Positions 34,308 through 41,695 of a stretch of DNA of 64,000 nt are shown here, in pieces. The stretch spans positions 25,970-89,969 of the forward strand of contig JAXDII010000025.1 in NCBI GenBank assembly GCA_034664085.1. The letters are read 5' to 3'. Numbering within the stretch: position 1 is the first letter of the stretch; every line of letters begins with the position of its first letter. Both the position numbers and the translations under genes were made by a program. A model generated the notes under the pieces. It had not been told where the DNA came from and made no database searches. It saw only the letters and a list, made by a program, of their open reading frames with translations. The stretch comes from JACVRW01 sp034664085 (GTDB taxonomy: Bacteria; Actinomycetota; Thermoleophilia; Solirubrobacterales; Thermoleophilaceae).

Positions 34308-35542
34308 CTGCGCGGCGTCGAAACCCGCTGGTGTCCGGTCGCCACGCGGAGTTCTCGCCGCGCCGCGACGCGGTCGGGGCGCGGGTCGGTGGCCGCGGGC
34401 CCCTCCGATCGCGGGAGCAGATTGCGCAGCTTGAGCGCAACGTGCACGGCGAGCCGCACGTCCGGGTCCTCGAGGCAGTCGCCGAGAATCTCGGTCGCCT
34501 GCTGGTGCCGGTGCCGGAAGGTGTTGCGGTGCATGAAACAGCGGCTCGCGGCAATGTCGTGACGCGGGAAGTCGAGCGCCGCCTCGAGCACGGTCACGAG
34601 GTTGGTGCCGTGCTCGCGGTCCCACGCGAGCAGCCCTCCGAGCAGGTCGTCGACGAAGGCACGCGCCTGACGGGTGCTCGCCGCGTTTCGCAGCAGTCTT
34701 TCGAGCGCATAGTTCCGCGCGCGCACGACCGGCTGCTCGGGATCCGCACGCGGCCCAAGCTGCCACAGGGCGTAGAGCTCGGCGACTCGAGCGCTCAGCG
34801 AGGCGACCTCAACCGGAGCATCGTCCGCGATCGCTTGCGCTCGCGAGGACGGCGCCAGGCTCCGGGCGTGTCCAATCATTTGCTCGAGCCAGTCGACGAC
34901 GCGGCCGCGATCGCCGCCCGGGTGAAGCAGGACGATCCGGTCCTGGAGCGACGCGGTCAAGCTGCCGCCGGCGCGGGCGCGCGCCGCCTGGGCCACCGTC
35001 TCAACGACCTCCATCCGGGGAACGCTGCTGCGCCAGGCGAGAATCGCGGGCCAGTAGGAGTCCGCCAGGGAGAGCCCGAGCTCCGCGGCTTCGCGGCGGG
35101 CGGACTGGGCGCCGAGGCCGGAGTCAGTGACGAGGCGCTGCACGAAAGTCGCCGCGTGATCCTCGAGCAGCGCCACCCGGTGGAGCTGGTCGGCGAGCAG
35201 CGTGGCGAGGAGATCGAGCAGTCGCTCCCGCCCCGCGTCGGTGGCCGCGTCCTCCCCCACCGCCAGGAAGCCGAGCCGAGAGGTGGCCCGCGCGATCGGG
35301 ATGATCGTCCAGCCCGGCGGGGCGACCAGCCGGCTCCGTGCGGCGGCGCCGGCGACCGCGAGCGCTTGTCTCCCCGCGTCGGTGTCGGGCGCGTGGCCGA
35401 GCGGGGTTCCGGTGGAGCCGACGAGTCCCAACGGGGCTCCCAGCTCGGGCTCCACGGCGGCGATTAGCCGCGCGGGATCGTCGCACCCGACCGCCACGCG
35501 GACGAGTGACAAGAGCGGATCTCGAGCTTCCGTGCCAGCCAT
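34304..35542 (-). CDS. PucR/CdaR-family transcriptional regulator
   Basis: A 412-residue regulator. The N-terminal half is a GAF-like sensory region. The C-terminus carries the PucR helix-turn-helix (VLEAALDFPRHDIAASRCFMHRNTFRHRHQQA, about residues 325-385) with the family's HRNT motif. PucR-type proteins activate purine, amide and amino-acid catabolic genes. It is divergent from the formamidase operon with 237 bases between starts, so that operon is the likely target. The C-terminal tail is Arg-rich and extends beyond the usual domain end. Confidence 0.87.
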   Translation of the reverse strand: MAGTEARDPLLSLVRVAVGCDDPARLIAAVEPELGAPLGLVGSTGTPLGHAPDTDAGRQALAVAGAAARSRLVAPPGWTIIPIARATSRLGFLAVGEDAATDAGRERLLDLLATLLADQLHRVALLEDHAATFVQRLVTDSGLGAQSARREAAELGLSLADSYWPAILAWRSSVPRMEVVETVAQAARARAGGSLTASLQDRIVLLHPGGDRGRVVDWLEQMIGHARSLAPSSRAQAIADDAPVEVASLSARVAELYALWQLGPRADPEQPVVRARNYALERLLRNAASTRQARAFVDDLLGGLLAWDREHGTNLVTVLEAALDFPRHDIAASRCFMHRNTFRHRHQQATEILGDCLEDPDVRLAVHVALKLRNLLPRSEGPAATDPRPDRVAARRELRVATGHQRVSTPRR

Positions 35543-35689
35543 TGCACGATCGCCACCGAGGCGATTGGCGCTTTCGCGACCGACTCAACGATAGTCCGAT
35601 AGTTGAAGCGTGCGATGTGCATCGTGAACCGATCTGGCGCGGTCGCAATGCGATTTCCATGCGCCGCGCACAGCCTCGCGGCACGGCCC

Positions 35690-35719
35690 TTGACCGCCGC
35701 CGCCGGGTTCCCCTAAATG
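35690..35719 (+). promoter_or_regulatory. Candidate promoter of the formamidase operon
   Basis: TTGACC at 35690-35695 and TAAATG at 35714-35719 are separated by 18 bases. They lie about 60 bases upstream of the fmdA ATG, which has ribosome-binding site AAAGGAG at 35768-35774. A short inverted repeat, CGATG-TG-CATCG near 35612-35623, could be a regulator site. Confidence 0.5.
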
Positions 35720-35779
35720 GGCTCCAGGCCGCGGAAAGGTGCCACAGGTCGCCGGCGGTGATCGATCAAAGGAGCGCTT

Positions 35780-37033
35780 ATGCCAGAGGTCGTATTCAGC
35801 GTAGATCAGTCGAAGTCGATGGCCGATCAGGCGGTGCCCGGCCACAATCGCTGGCATCCTGATATTCCGCCCGCGGCGTCGGTGGCTCCCGGCACCGAGT
35901 TCCGAGTGGAGTGCCGCGAGTGGACGGACGCGCAACTCGGCAACAACGACTCCGCCAATGACGTGCGCGACGTCAACCTCGCCGTGTGCCACATGCTCAG
36001 CGGCCCGGTCGAGATCCAGGGCGCCGAGCCGGGCGATCTGCTCGTGGTGGACATCCTCGACCTCGGGCCGTGCCCGCCGCCTCAGGAGTACGGCGACGCG
36101 CCGGGCCAGGGCTGGGGCTACACGGGCGTTTTCGCCAAGGTCAACGGCGGCGGCTTCCTGACCGACCACTTCCCCGACGCTTACAAGGCGATCTGGGACT
36201 TCCACGGCCAGGACGCTACGTCGCGCCACATCCCGGGCGTCCGCTACACGGGCATCACGCACCCGGGCCTGTTCGGCACGGCTCCGTCGGCCGAGCTGTT
36301 GGCGGAGTGGAACCGCCGCGAGCAGGCGCTCATCGACAAGGACCCCGATCGCGTGCCTCCGTTCGCCCTCCCGCCGCTCGAGGACGGCGTGCTGGCGGGC
36401 ACCCTGGATGGCGCTGAGCGCGACCGGGTCGGCCGCGAGGGTGCGCGCACCGTCCCCGCGCGGGAGAACGGTGGCAACCACGACATCAAGAACTTCACGC
36501 GCGGCAGCCGGGTCTATTACCCGGTCCACGTGGCCGGCGCGATGCTGTCGGGCGGCGACCTGCACTTCTCGCAGGGCGACGGTGAGATCACGTTCTGCGG
36601 CGCGATCGAGATGGGCGGCTTCATCGACTTCGGGGTCGATCTCATCAAGGACGGCATGAACAAATACGGGATCACCACGAACCCCGTGCTCATCCCCGGG
36701 CGCGTGGAGCCGCGCTACAGCGACTTCCTCACGTTCATCGGGGTGTCCGTCGACGAGACCACCGGCGAGAACTACTACCTCGACGCCTCCGTGGCCTACC
36801 GGCGGGCGTGTCTGAACGCCATCGAGTATCTGAGGAAGTTCGGCTACTCGGGTGAGCAGGCGTACCTGCTGCTCGGCTCGGCGCCGATCGAGGGTCGGAT
36901 CTCCGGCGTCGTCGACATCCCGAACGCATGCTGCTCCCTGTACCTGCCGACCGCGGTCTTCGACTTCGACGTGCGGCCGAGCAGCGATGGACCGGAGCGG
37001 GCGGAGCGCGGTGTGGCCGCGCGGACGAGCTAG
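35780..37033 (+). CDS. fmdA: Formamidase
   Basis: A 417-residue FmdA/AmdA-family enzyme hydrolysing formamide (or short amides) to formate and ammonia. Typical blocks are GTEFRVECREWTDAQLGNND, LSGPVEIQGAEPGDLLVVDI, GQGWGYTGVFAKVNGGGFL, IPGVRYTGITHPGLFGTAPS, RENGGNHDIKNFTRGS and HFSQGDGEITFCGAIEMGG. No signal peptide is present, so it is cytoplasmic. It begins an operon with fmdB and an amide channel gene and is the divergent neighbour of the PucR gene. Confidence 0.95.
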   Translation: MPEVVFSVDQSKSMADQAVPGHNRWHPDIPPAASVAPGTEFRVECREWTDAQLGNNDSANDVRDVNLAVCHMLSGPVEIQGAEPGDLLVVDILDLGPCPPPQEYGDAPGQGWGYTGVFAKVNGGGFLTDHFPDAYKAIWDFHGQDATSRHIPGVRYTGITHPGLFGTAPSAELLAEWNRREQALIDKDPDRVPPFALPPLEDGVLAGTLDGAERDRVGREGARTVPARENGGNHDIKNFTRGSRVYYPVHVAGAMLSGGDLHFSQGDGEITFCGAIEMGGFIDFGVDLIKDGMNKYGITTNPVLIPGRVEPRYSDFLTFIGVSVDETTGENYYLDASVAYRRACLNAIEYLRKFGYSGEQAYLLLGSAPIEGRISGVVDIPNACCSLYLPTAVFDFDVRPSSDGPERAERGVAARTS

Positions 37034-37038
37034 GGGTC

Positions 37039-37314
37039 GTGCCGATCTACCCCTTCACCTGCGCGGGATGCGGGCCGTTTGAGCTGTTCCGGCCCATGGC
37101 CGAGGCGGCCTCAGCCGCCTACTGCCCCGCGTGCGGTGCCGGGGCCCGGCGGGTGTTCACCCCGCCGGGCCTGGCGCTGCTCGCCACGCCCGTCCGGACC
37201 GCACTCGAAATGGAGGAGAGGAGCGCGCACGAGCCCGCGCTGGCGGGCGAGAAGCGAGGGCGCCCAATTCCGCACCGGCATGAAGCGCCACCGCCCTGGG
37301 TGCTCAGACACTGA
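37039..37314 (+). CDS. fmdB: FmdB-family zinc-ribbon protein
   Basis: A 91-residue protein starting at a GTG 5 bases after fmdA. The N-terminal zinc ribbon has CAGC and CPAC pairs in the FmdB arrangement (YPFTCAGCGPFELFRPM, CPACGAGARRVFTPP). The C-terminal half is a basic, Pro-rich tail. FmdB-like proteins are associated with amidase operons and may regulate them; the mechanism is unknown. Confidence 0.85.
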   Translation: MPIYPFTCAGCGPFELFRPMAEAASAAYCPACGAGARRVFTPPGLALLATPVRTALEMEERSAHEPALAGEKRGRPIPHRHEAPPPWVLRH

Positions 37315-37326
37315 GAGGAGGAATCG

Positions 37327-37914
37327 ATGCTGCTCGGCGTGGTGTTGCTGTACGTCGGCGCGGTCTTGGTGATCAACGGCATCTGGCTACTCGGCCAGGC
37401 GCGCGTGGCTGCGGCGGGTGAGGGCGGGGCCACGGACGTGGAGACTCACCCGTTCTTCATCCAGAACCGCGAGGTCACGGTGCTCAACGTCTTCACCGGC
37501 TTCGTCGGGGTCGTCGCGGCCGTGACCCTGATGGTGCAGGGCAATCAGAACGAGGATCTAGGCTCGATCAGGGCGGCCGGCTACGTCCTGTTGTTCGCAT
37601 TCACCTACCTCTGGGTAGCGGCGAACAACTTCCTGAACGCGGGCGGGCGCGCCTTCGGCTGGTACTGCCTGTTCGTGGCGCTCACCGCGATCCCGGCCGG
37701 GATCTTCACGTTCGACAACGCGAACGGCAACGACGCCTCGATCTACTTGGGGGTCGACTGGTTTGCGTGGGCGGTGCTGTGGTTCATGTTCTTCGTGCTG
37801 CTCACGCTCGACCGCCCGATCGCGCGGATTACGGGCACAGTGGCGGTACTGGAGGGGATCGGCACGGCCTGGGTGTTCGGCATCCTGCTGCTGGAGGACC
37901 AGCTCGCGTTCTGA
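37327..37914 (+). CDS. amiS: AmiS/UreI-family amide channel
   Basis: A 195-residue protein with about six membrane helices: LLGVVLLYVGAVLVINGIWLLG at the start, VTVLNVFTGFVGVVAAVTLMV, and later FAWAVLWFMFFVLLTLD. The AmiS/UreI family forms channels for short amides or urea; next to formamidase it most likely admits formamide. A strong ribosome-binding site (GAGGAGGAATCG-type) precedes the ATG. The stop abuts the convergent gene's stop (TGATCA). Confidence 0.92.
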   Translation: MLLGVVLLYVGAVLVINGIWLLGQARVAAAGEGGATDVETHPFFIQNREVTVLNVFTGFVGVVAAVTLMVQGNQNEDLGSIRAAGYVLLFAFTYLWVAANNFLNAGGRAFGWYCLFVALTAIPAGIFTFDNANGNDASIYLGVDWFAWAVLWFMFFVLLTLDRPIARITGTVAVLEGIGTAWVFGILLLEDQLAF

Positions 37915-38424
37915 TCAGGACAAGGAGAAAGGCGTGGTTTCGACCGCGTAGCGGTTCGCGAGCATCCGGGCCAGAGCCCGGTCGCCGGAGATCAGGTAGA
38001 GGTCGTACGGGTACGCGTATTGGCTCCGCCAACCGCGTGTGTGGCGAACGGCGCGGCCCCAACCCGACACTCGCCCGACCGCAATGCCGAGCGCCCGAGC
38101 CGGCGTACGGGCGAAAAGCATCGGCCTCTCGCGCCGGCCCGCGGCGTACGCGAGCGCTTCGTCGCGGGCGTCGAACGCGTGGATGCCGCAGACGTGGTGC
38201 ACCGCCGGCCGGGAGCCGTGCATGCCGCAGCCGGCCTCGAGCGCGCGGCGCGCGGGCCAGAGCGTGCTCACCCACCACGAGGCCAGCGCAGGACCGTCCT
38301 TGCTCTCGACCACCTGCCATACCCGCCAGCCGCTCAAGGGCTCCTCCGCGGAGTCCCGCGGGACGGGCTCCCTCGACGCGCGGCCCGTCACCCAGGAGGC
38401 GAGGCGGAGGGCCAGCTCGCTCAA
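37915..38424 (-). CDS. Hypothetical protein (169 aa)
   Basis: A 169-residue protein with a conserved-looking core: GWRVWQVVESKDGPAL, then LWPARRALEAGC, AVHHVCGIHAF, GRVSGWGRAVRHTRGWRSQYAYPYDLYL and the end LANRYAVET. Actinobacterial proteins of this pattern are common but uncharacterised. The likely start is a TTG at 38424 overlapping the stop of a 45-residue gene (TTGA). An in-frame ATG at 38694 would add a low-complexity Arg/Ala segment and run through that small gene, so it is less likely. Confidence 0.65.
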   Translation of the reverse strand: MSELALRLASWVTGRASREPVPRDSAEEPLSGWRVWQVVESKDGPALASWWVSTLWPARRALEAGCGMHGSRPAVHHVCGIHAFDARDEALAYAAGRRERPMLFARTPARALGIAVGRVSGWGRAVRHTRGWRSQYAYPYDLYLISGDRALARMLANRYAVETTPFSLS

Positions 38425-38558
38425 GCCGGCAACGGGTCGGGCTGCGGACTCGGCACGCGCGGCGCGGGCTCCGGCGCCTCGACCGGGAGCTCCCTCGGCA
38501 CGGGCGCCTCGACGGGCTGCACCTCTATCTCGCGCTCCGGTTGTCCGATGTCGGCCAT
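38421..38558 (-). CDS. Small Pro/Glu-rich protein (45 aa)
   Basis: A 45-residue peptide starting MADIGQPEREIEVQPV and continuing as alternating Pro, Glu and Val. Its stop overlaps the start of the 169-residue gene. Short acidic Pro/Glu-rich proteins with an MADIG-type start occur in many actinobacteria, so this is probably genuine and co-translated with its neighbour. Function unknown. Confidence 0.55.
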   Translation of the reverse strand: MADIGQPEREIEVQPVEAPVPRELPVEAPEPAPRVPSPQPDPLPA

Positions 38559-38674
38559 GGGGCACCCACGGTACTGCGCGCGCCGTCACGGCGCCTCGGC
38601 CCAACGTGCCCGAGCCAACCTCGTCCGGTCGGGGTTCTACGGTGAACTCAGGCCACGTCAGGAGAAGCAGCACC

Positions 38675-39076
38675 ATGCGCCGGATCATCGGCATCCAGCT
38701 CCATCACTCCGTCAACCTCGACGACGCCTCTCGCTTCGGAGCGAACATGCTCACCGCGCTCGAGGCTGCGCTCAAGCGCACGGACAGCCCCGAGATCCGC
38801 GAACTCCTCGACGAGTGCCGCCCCTTGGTGCGGCAGATCGGCGTTGCTCGCACCGCCGCGGGCCTGCGGCTCCAGATGCATCAGCGCGATCCCGACTTCA
38901 AGCGCTACGTCGACGGGGAGATGCCCTGGCCAGACGAGCTCGAAGAGGGGTTCGTCCCACGGTGCACCTGTGACGACCGCTGTCTGTTCCACGACATTGG
39001 CCGCGGGACGCCAGAGGACTGCAACTGCGACCACGTCTGCGGCCAGCACGGCGAGCCGCCCGCCAGAGCTGCCTGA
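38675..39076 (+). CDS. Hypothetical protein with Cys/His-rich C-terminus
   Basis: A 133-residue protein from the ATG at 38675, preceded by AGGAGAAG. The N-terminal two thirds are helical (FGANMLTALEAALKR, IRELLDECRPLVRQIG). The C-terminal 40 residues hold six cysteines and two histidines (CTCDDRCLFHDIGRG, DCNCDHVCGQHG), likely a metal site. I do not recognise the family. A strong hairpin follows immediately. Confidence 0.6.
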   Translation: MRRIIGIQLHHSVNLDDASRFGANMLTALEAALKRTDSPEIRELLDECRPLVRQIGVARTAAGLRLQMHQRDPDFKRYVDGEMPWPDELEEGFVPRCTCDDRCLFHDIGRGTPEDCNCDHVCGQHGEPPARAA

Positions 39077-39104
39077 GGGGGGCACCCTCGACAGGTTGCC
39101 CCCC
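39077..39104 (+). terminator. Hairpin directly after the Cys/His-rich gene
   Basis: GGGGGGCA (39077-39084) pairs with TGCCCCCC (39097-39104) around a 12-base loop, starting one base after the upstream TGA. No U-tract follows. Confidence 0.5.
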
Positions 39105-39153
39105 CCTGGGGCGAGCGGGCACCGCCGAACTCGCACCCGCGCAGGTTTCTGAG

Positions 39154-39336
39154 CTAAGCGAGGGTGCCCGCCTCGACGTCGAGCCGCTCTCGGTCCGTCG
39201 GCTCCTCGTCGCGCTCGTGCTGGACGACCGGTGCCGGCGCCTCGAAGCGCTCGCGCTCGTCGAGCAGATACCGAAGCTCCTCGTCAAAGCGCTCCTCGCG
39301 CCGCCTCTCCCGGCGCGCCCACGAGTCGTGACACAT
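39154..39336 (-). CDS. Small charged hypothetical protein (60 aa)
   Basis: A 60-residue Arg/Glu-rich helical protein (MCHDSWARRERRREERFDEE, then LRYLLDERERFE). The ATG at 39336 has an AAGGTGG element 6 bases upstream. It is divergent from the DUF1918 gene. Composition and start signal support it modestly; no known domain is evident. Confidence 0.45.
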   Translation of the reverse strand: MCHDSWARRERRREERFDEELRYLLDERERFEAPAPVVQHERDEEPTDRERLDVEAGTLA

Positions 39337-39388
39337 CTTGACCACCTTCGGTATCGCGGTAACGTGAGGCGTGTCAGGAGGAGAGGGC

Positions 39389-39586
39389 ATGGAGTTCAAA
39401 GCCGGCGATCGCGTGAAGGTTGAGTCCGAGTCGACCGAGCGGCCGCCTCGGACCGGCGTCATCGCCGAAGTGGTGCGCAGGGCTCCGTCCGCGCGCTACC
39501 GCATCAGCTGGGATGACGGGCACGAGAGCATCTACACACCCGCTGCGGGCGCGCTGGGTCCTGCCGAGCCGGAAAAGCAGGCGTAA
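39389..39586 (+). CDS. DUF1918 protein
   Basis: A 65-residue protein of the DUF1918 type: MEFKAGDRVKVESEST, TGVIAEVV, YRISWDDGHESIYTP. The fold is an SH3-like barrel, common in actinobacteria, of unknown function. The start at 39389 is fixed by the AGGAGGAGAGGG ribosome-binding site; a slightly longer in-frame GTG start is possible but would lose this site. Confidence 0.75.
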   Translation: MEFKAGDRVKVESESTERPPRTGVIAEVVRRAPSARYRISWDDGHESIYTPAAGALGPAEPEKQA

Positions 39587-39881
39587 CGGGGTTCGCTACG
39601 GGTCGGTCTGATCGCGCACGAACATGCTGCGCACGTCCCGACGAGGTCGCCGAGGTCGTCCGGGCGTCGTTCGAGAAAGGCGTCGCCGGGCAGCGTCCCG
39701 GCACGGCAGCGTCGATCTGCGTCCGGTTCAGCCCGGCGTCGGTCGCAAGGAACACGGCGAGGTCGAGCGCGTCCAGGGCCGCTGCTCGGTTGACTGCGTC
39801 CAAGACGCACCGCTCGCAGTGGCTGCGTTCGTCGACCCCCGCATACACGCCGCAGGATGCGCAGCGCGTGCGGTGAACCAT
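39504..39881 (-). CDS. Possible zinc-ribbon protein, doubtful
   Basis: From an ATG at 39881 the minus strand encodes MVHRTRCASCGVYAGVDERS followed by HCERCVLDAVNRAAALDALD, a plausible CxxC...CxxC zinc ribbon. The remaining reading frame is Ala/Arg-rich and overlaps the DUF1918 gene on the other strand by 83 bases. The true gene may be shorter, frameshifted, or not a gene. The N-terminal 60 residues are the believable part. Confidence 0.3.
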   Translation of the reverse strand: MVHRTRCASCGVYAGVDERSHCERCVLDAVNRAAALDALDLAVFLATDAGLNRTQIDAAVPGRCPATPFSNDARTTSATSSGRAQHVRARSDRPVANPVTPAFPARQDPARPQRVCRCSRARHPS

Positions 39882-40051
39882 GGGGACCAACACTCCTCGG
39901 TGCCCGGGTGCGGCCGTCTGTGGAGCTAATGGCAATCCCTAGGGCCAGGGCTCCCACCTTCACGCGGAATCACGCGCAGGCGGTCTCGCCCTCCCACCCA
40001 TAGTGGTCAAGGTGGCGTGCGAGCGATGACTTCCGCTTGTCGTCCAAAGCA

Positions 40052-40501
40052 CTAGAGCGGCTGGAGTTGTATCAGCGTGAATGCGCGATCGGCGCTGGGG
40101 TTGACTTCGGTCTGCCATCCGACCACACGCCGTCCCGTCGCCTCCTCGATTGTTGCGCGGCACTCGTTGGCCACGCGCCCGGTGAGCACTTGTCGCGCTT
40201 CACGAACCAGTTGCTCGTGTCCGTCTTGGACAAGCGTTTTCTCGAGTGTCGTGAGCATGTCCTGCACGATGACCGCTACGTCGTCGTGCGTGCTGTACGC
40301 CTTCACCTTCGTCGGACCTCTTCCAGAGCTCCGCTTCAGCGCCCTTGTTATGGCGTTGCAGATCGCCATTGCAGCCGGGCCGTCGGTGGTGTTCCGCTCC
40401 TGGTTCGGAGAAACGAGGTTCGTCTCTGTCTTGCGGCCTCCACTTGGGACACCGCCCTCCGGCTTTGTTGTGCTCACGGGAGGTCCGGTGACAAGCGCCA
40501 T
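40052..40501 (-). CDS. DUF2294-like protein
   Basis: A 149-residue protein whose C-terminal 105 residues match the DUF2294 pattern: KVKAYSTHDDVAVIVQDMLTTLEK, LVREARQVLTGRVANECRATIEEATGRRVVGWQTEV. The N-terminal 40 residues are Pro/Gly-rich and probably disordered. The ATG at 40501 has an excellent AAAGGAG ribosome-binding site. The frame stays open further upstream only by reading through the palindrome array, which is not coding. Function unknown. Confidence 0.7.
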   Translation of the reverse strand: MALVTGPPVSTTKPEGGVPSGGRKTETNLVSPNQERNTTDGPAAMAICNAITRALKRSSGRGPTKVKAYSTHDDVAVIVQDMLTTLEKTLVQDGHEQLVREARQVLTGRVANECRATIEEATGRRVVGWQTEVNPSADRAFTLIQLQPL

Positions 40502-40582
40502 ACGAACTCCTTTCCATGTGGCGCGGCAAGGGCCGGGACGGCTCCCGAGCGACGCGATGTCCAACACTGCCGGTACAATAGC

Positions 40583-40640
40583 GCAATAGCTATTGCCGCA
40601 ACAGCTATTGCTGCAATAGGCATTGCGCAATAGCCATTGC
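40583..40640. promoter_or_regulatory. Array of four 14-bp palindromes in a divergent promoter region
   Basis: Four related 14-base inverted repeats stand in a row: GCAATAGCTATTGC (40583-40596, perfect), GCAACAGCTATTGC (40598-40611), GCAATAGGCATTGC (40613-40626) and GCAATAGCCATTGC (40627-40640), spaced 15, 15 and 14 bases start to start. A further half-site CAATAGC is at 40576. The array lies between the divergent DUF2294 and HTH genes and is much AT-richer than its surroundings. It is most simply read as multiple binding sites for a dimeric regulator. Confidence 0.8.
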
Positions 40641-40692
40641 CGCAACCCCCAGTTGCTTTGGGGCTTTCCAATCGCCGCGACCAACGGAGCCA

Positions 40693-41031
40693 ATGGCCGA
40701 AGACGAATTCCTTACCGCCCTCGCCACGCTTGAGGACGTCCTCGCCGACAACGGCAGGCGTGCAAGCCTGATCAAGAAGCGGATCGCCCAGCTCCGCCGC
40801 TTGCGCTCAAAAGGTGCGTCGTACACCGAGCTCGTCTCCGGCGATGACAGTCCGCTCATCGTCCAGCTGCTCACCGAGAGCTCAAAGGCACTGGACACCA
40901 GCGGCGCGATCGTGCGCCGAGCGGAGGCGCAGGCGCTACACGCCGAGGGCATGACGATGGAACAGATCGCGGACCGCTTCGGTGTCACACGGCAACGCGT
41001 CTCGACGCTCCTAAGCAAGGCCCGGGAATGA
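40693..41031 (+). CDS. Small helix-turn-helix protein
   Basis: A 112-residue protein. The C-terminal 35 residues (AQALHAEGMTMEQIADRFGVTRQRVSTLLSKARE) form a sigma-70 region-4-like helix-turn-helix. The N-terminal part is helical and probably mediates oligomerisation. It lies 52 bases downstream of the palindrome array and is divergent from the DUF2294 gene, so it is the best candidate for the protein binding the array. The ATG at 40693 follows a short AACGGAGCC stretch. Confidence 0.75.
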   Translation: MAEDEFLTALATLEDVLADNGRRASLIKKRIAQLRRLRSKGASYTELVSGDDSPLIVQLLTESSKALDTSGAIVRRAEAQALHAEGMTMEQIADRFGVTRQRVSTLLSKARE

Positions 41032-41185
41032 CCCAGCCGGCGCTCGCGAACCGCCGCTTCCCATTCACAGGAGCACCGGAGGACCCGCTGCTGCTTTGCG
41101 CGACGAGCGGAACCGCCTGAGTACAAGCGCTCGCTGCTGCTATCCATGCATTTGCGAGAGCCACCGCTTGCAGGCGTAGCGCTTG

Positions 41186-41671
41186 ATGAAGCCGAACCTG
41201 CGCAAGGTCCGCTACAACCTCGCTCATGTGCGTGCACTGCGTGGCGAGTTTGCCGCGGCGGCGGAATGGACGCTGCACGCGGCTGAGTCCGCGCGTACTG
41301 GGGCGATGAACGGTGTCTATCTCCTGCTCTACCTTCCAGCTCCTCGCACGTGGAGTCCTCCGGACGCCATCTGGAGCACTGCCGCGGTGGCAGCCGCGGA
41401 TGTCGCCGGTACGTTGCTCGCTCAAGCACGGTGTCTTGAGGCGCTGGCCGGAAAGTACGACCGCGCCGAGTTCGCACAAGTCGTCGGCGACACTGCCGAC
41501 CTCGGCGTTGCGGCTCTGCGCGTTCTCGGCTGGACCTGGCTAACACGATTCAACGATTCCTCGGAGGCTGAGCGTCTCTTCGACGCCGCCTTGGCGGACG
41601 CATCTGAGCAGGATGCCGACGTGCTCCAGCACGAACTCGACTATGCGCGGCGTGACTTGAGCAGCTCGTAG
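41186..41671 (+). CDS. Helical-repeat hypothetical protein
   Basis: A 161-residue Ala-rich protein with TPR-like helix pairs (NLAHVRALRGEFAAAAEWTLHAA, RCLEALAGKYDRAEFAQVVGD, LFDAALADASEQDADVLQHEL). No family could be named. Bases 41175-41198, spanning its start, are identical to a 24-base stretch in the cell-wall enzyme gene at 28925-28948. It may be a fragment of a larger gene. It faces a phage-capsid remnant. Confidence 0.45.
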   Translation: MKPNLRKVRYNLAHVRALRGEFAAAAEWTLHAAESARTGAMNGVYLLLYLPAPRTWSPPDAIWSTAAVAAADVAGTLLAQARCLEALAGKYDRAEFAQVVGDTADLGVAALRVLGWTWLTRFNDSSEAERLFDAALADASEQDADVLQHELDYARRDLSSS

Positions 41672-41695
41672 AGTCGATGTAGCGGTCACTCAGCG

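Noticed and set aside
33547..35779. Fluoride riboswitch upstream of the FluC genes
   Set aside because: The FluC genes overlap the preceding coding sequence and the region upstream of pucR shows no recognisable fluoride-aptamer core, so none is called.
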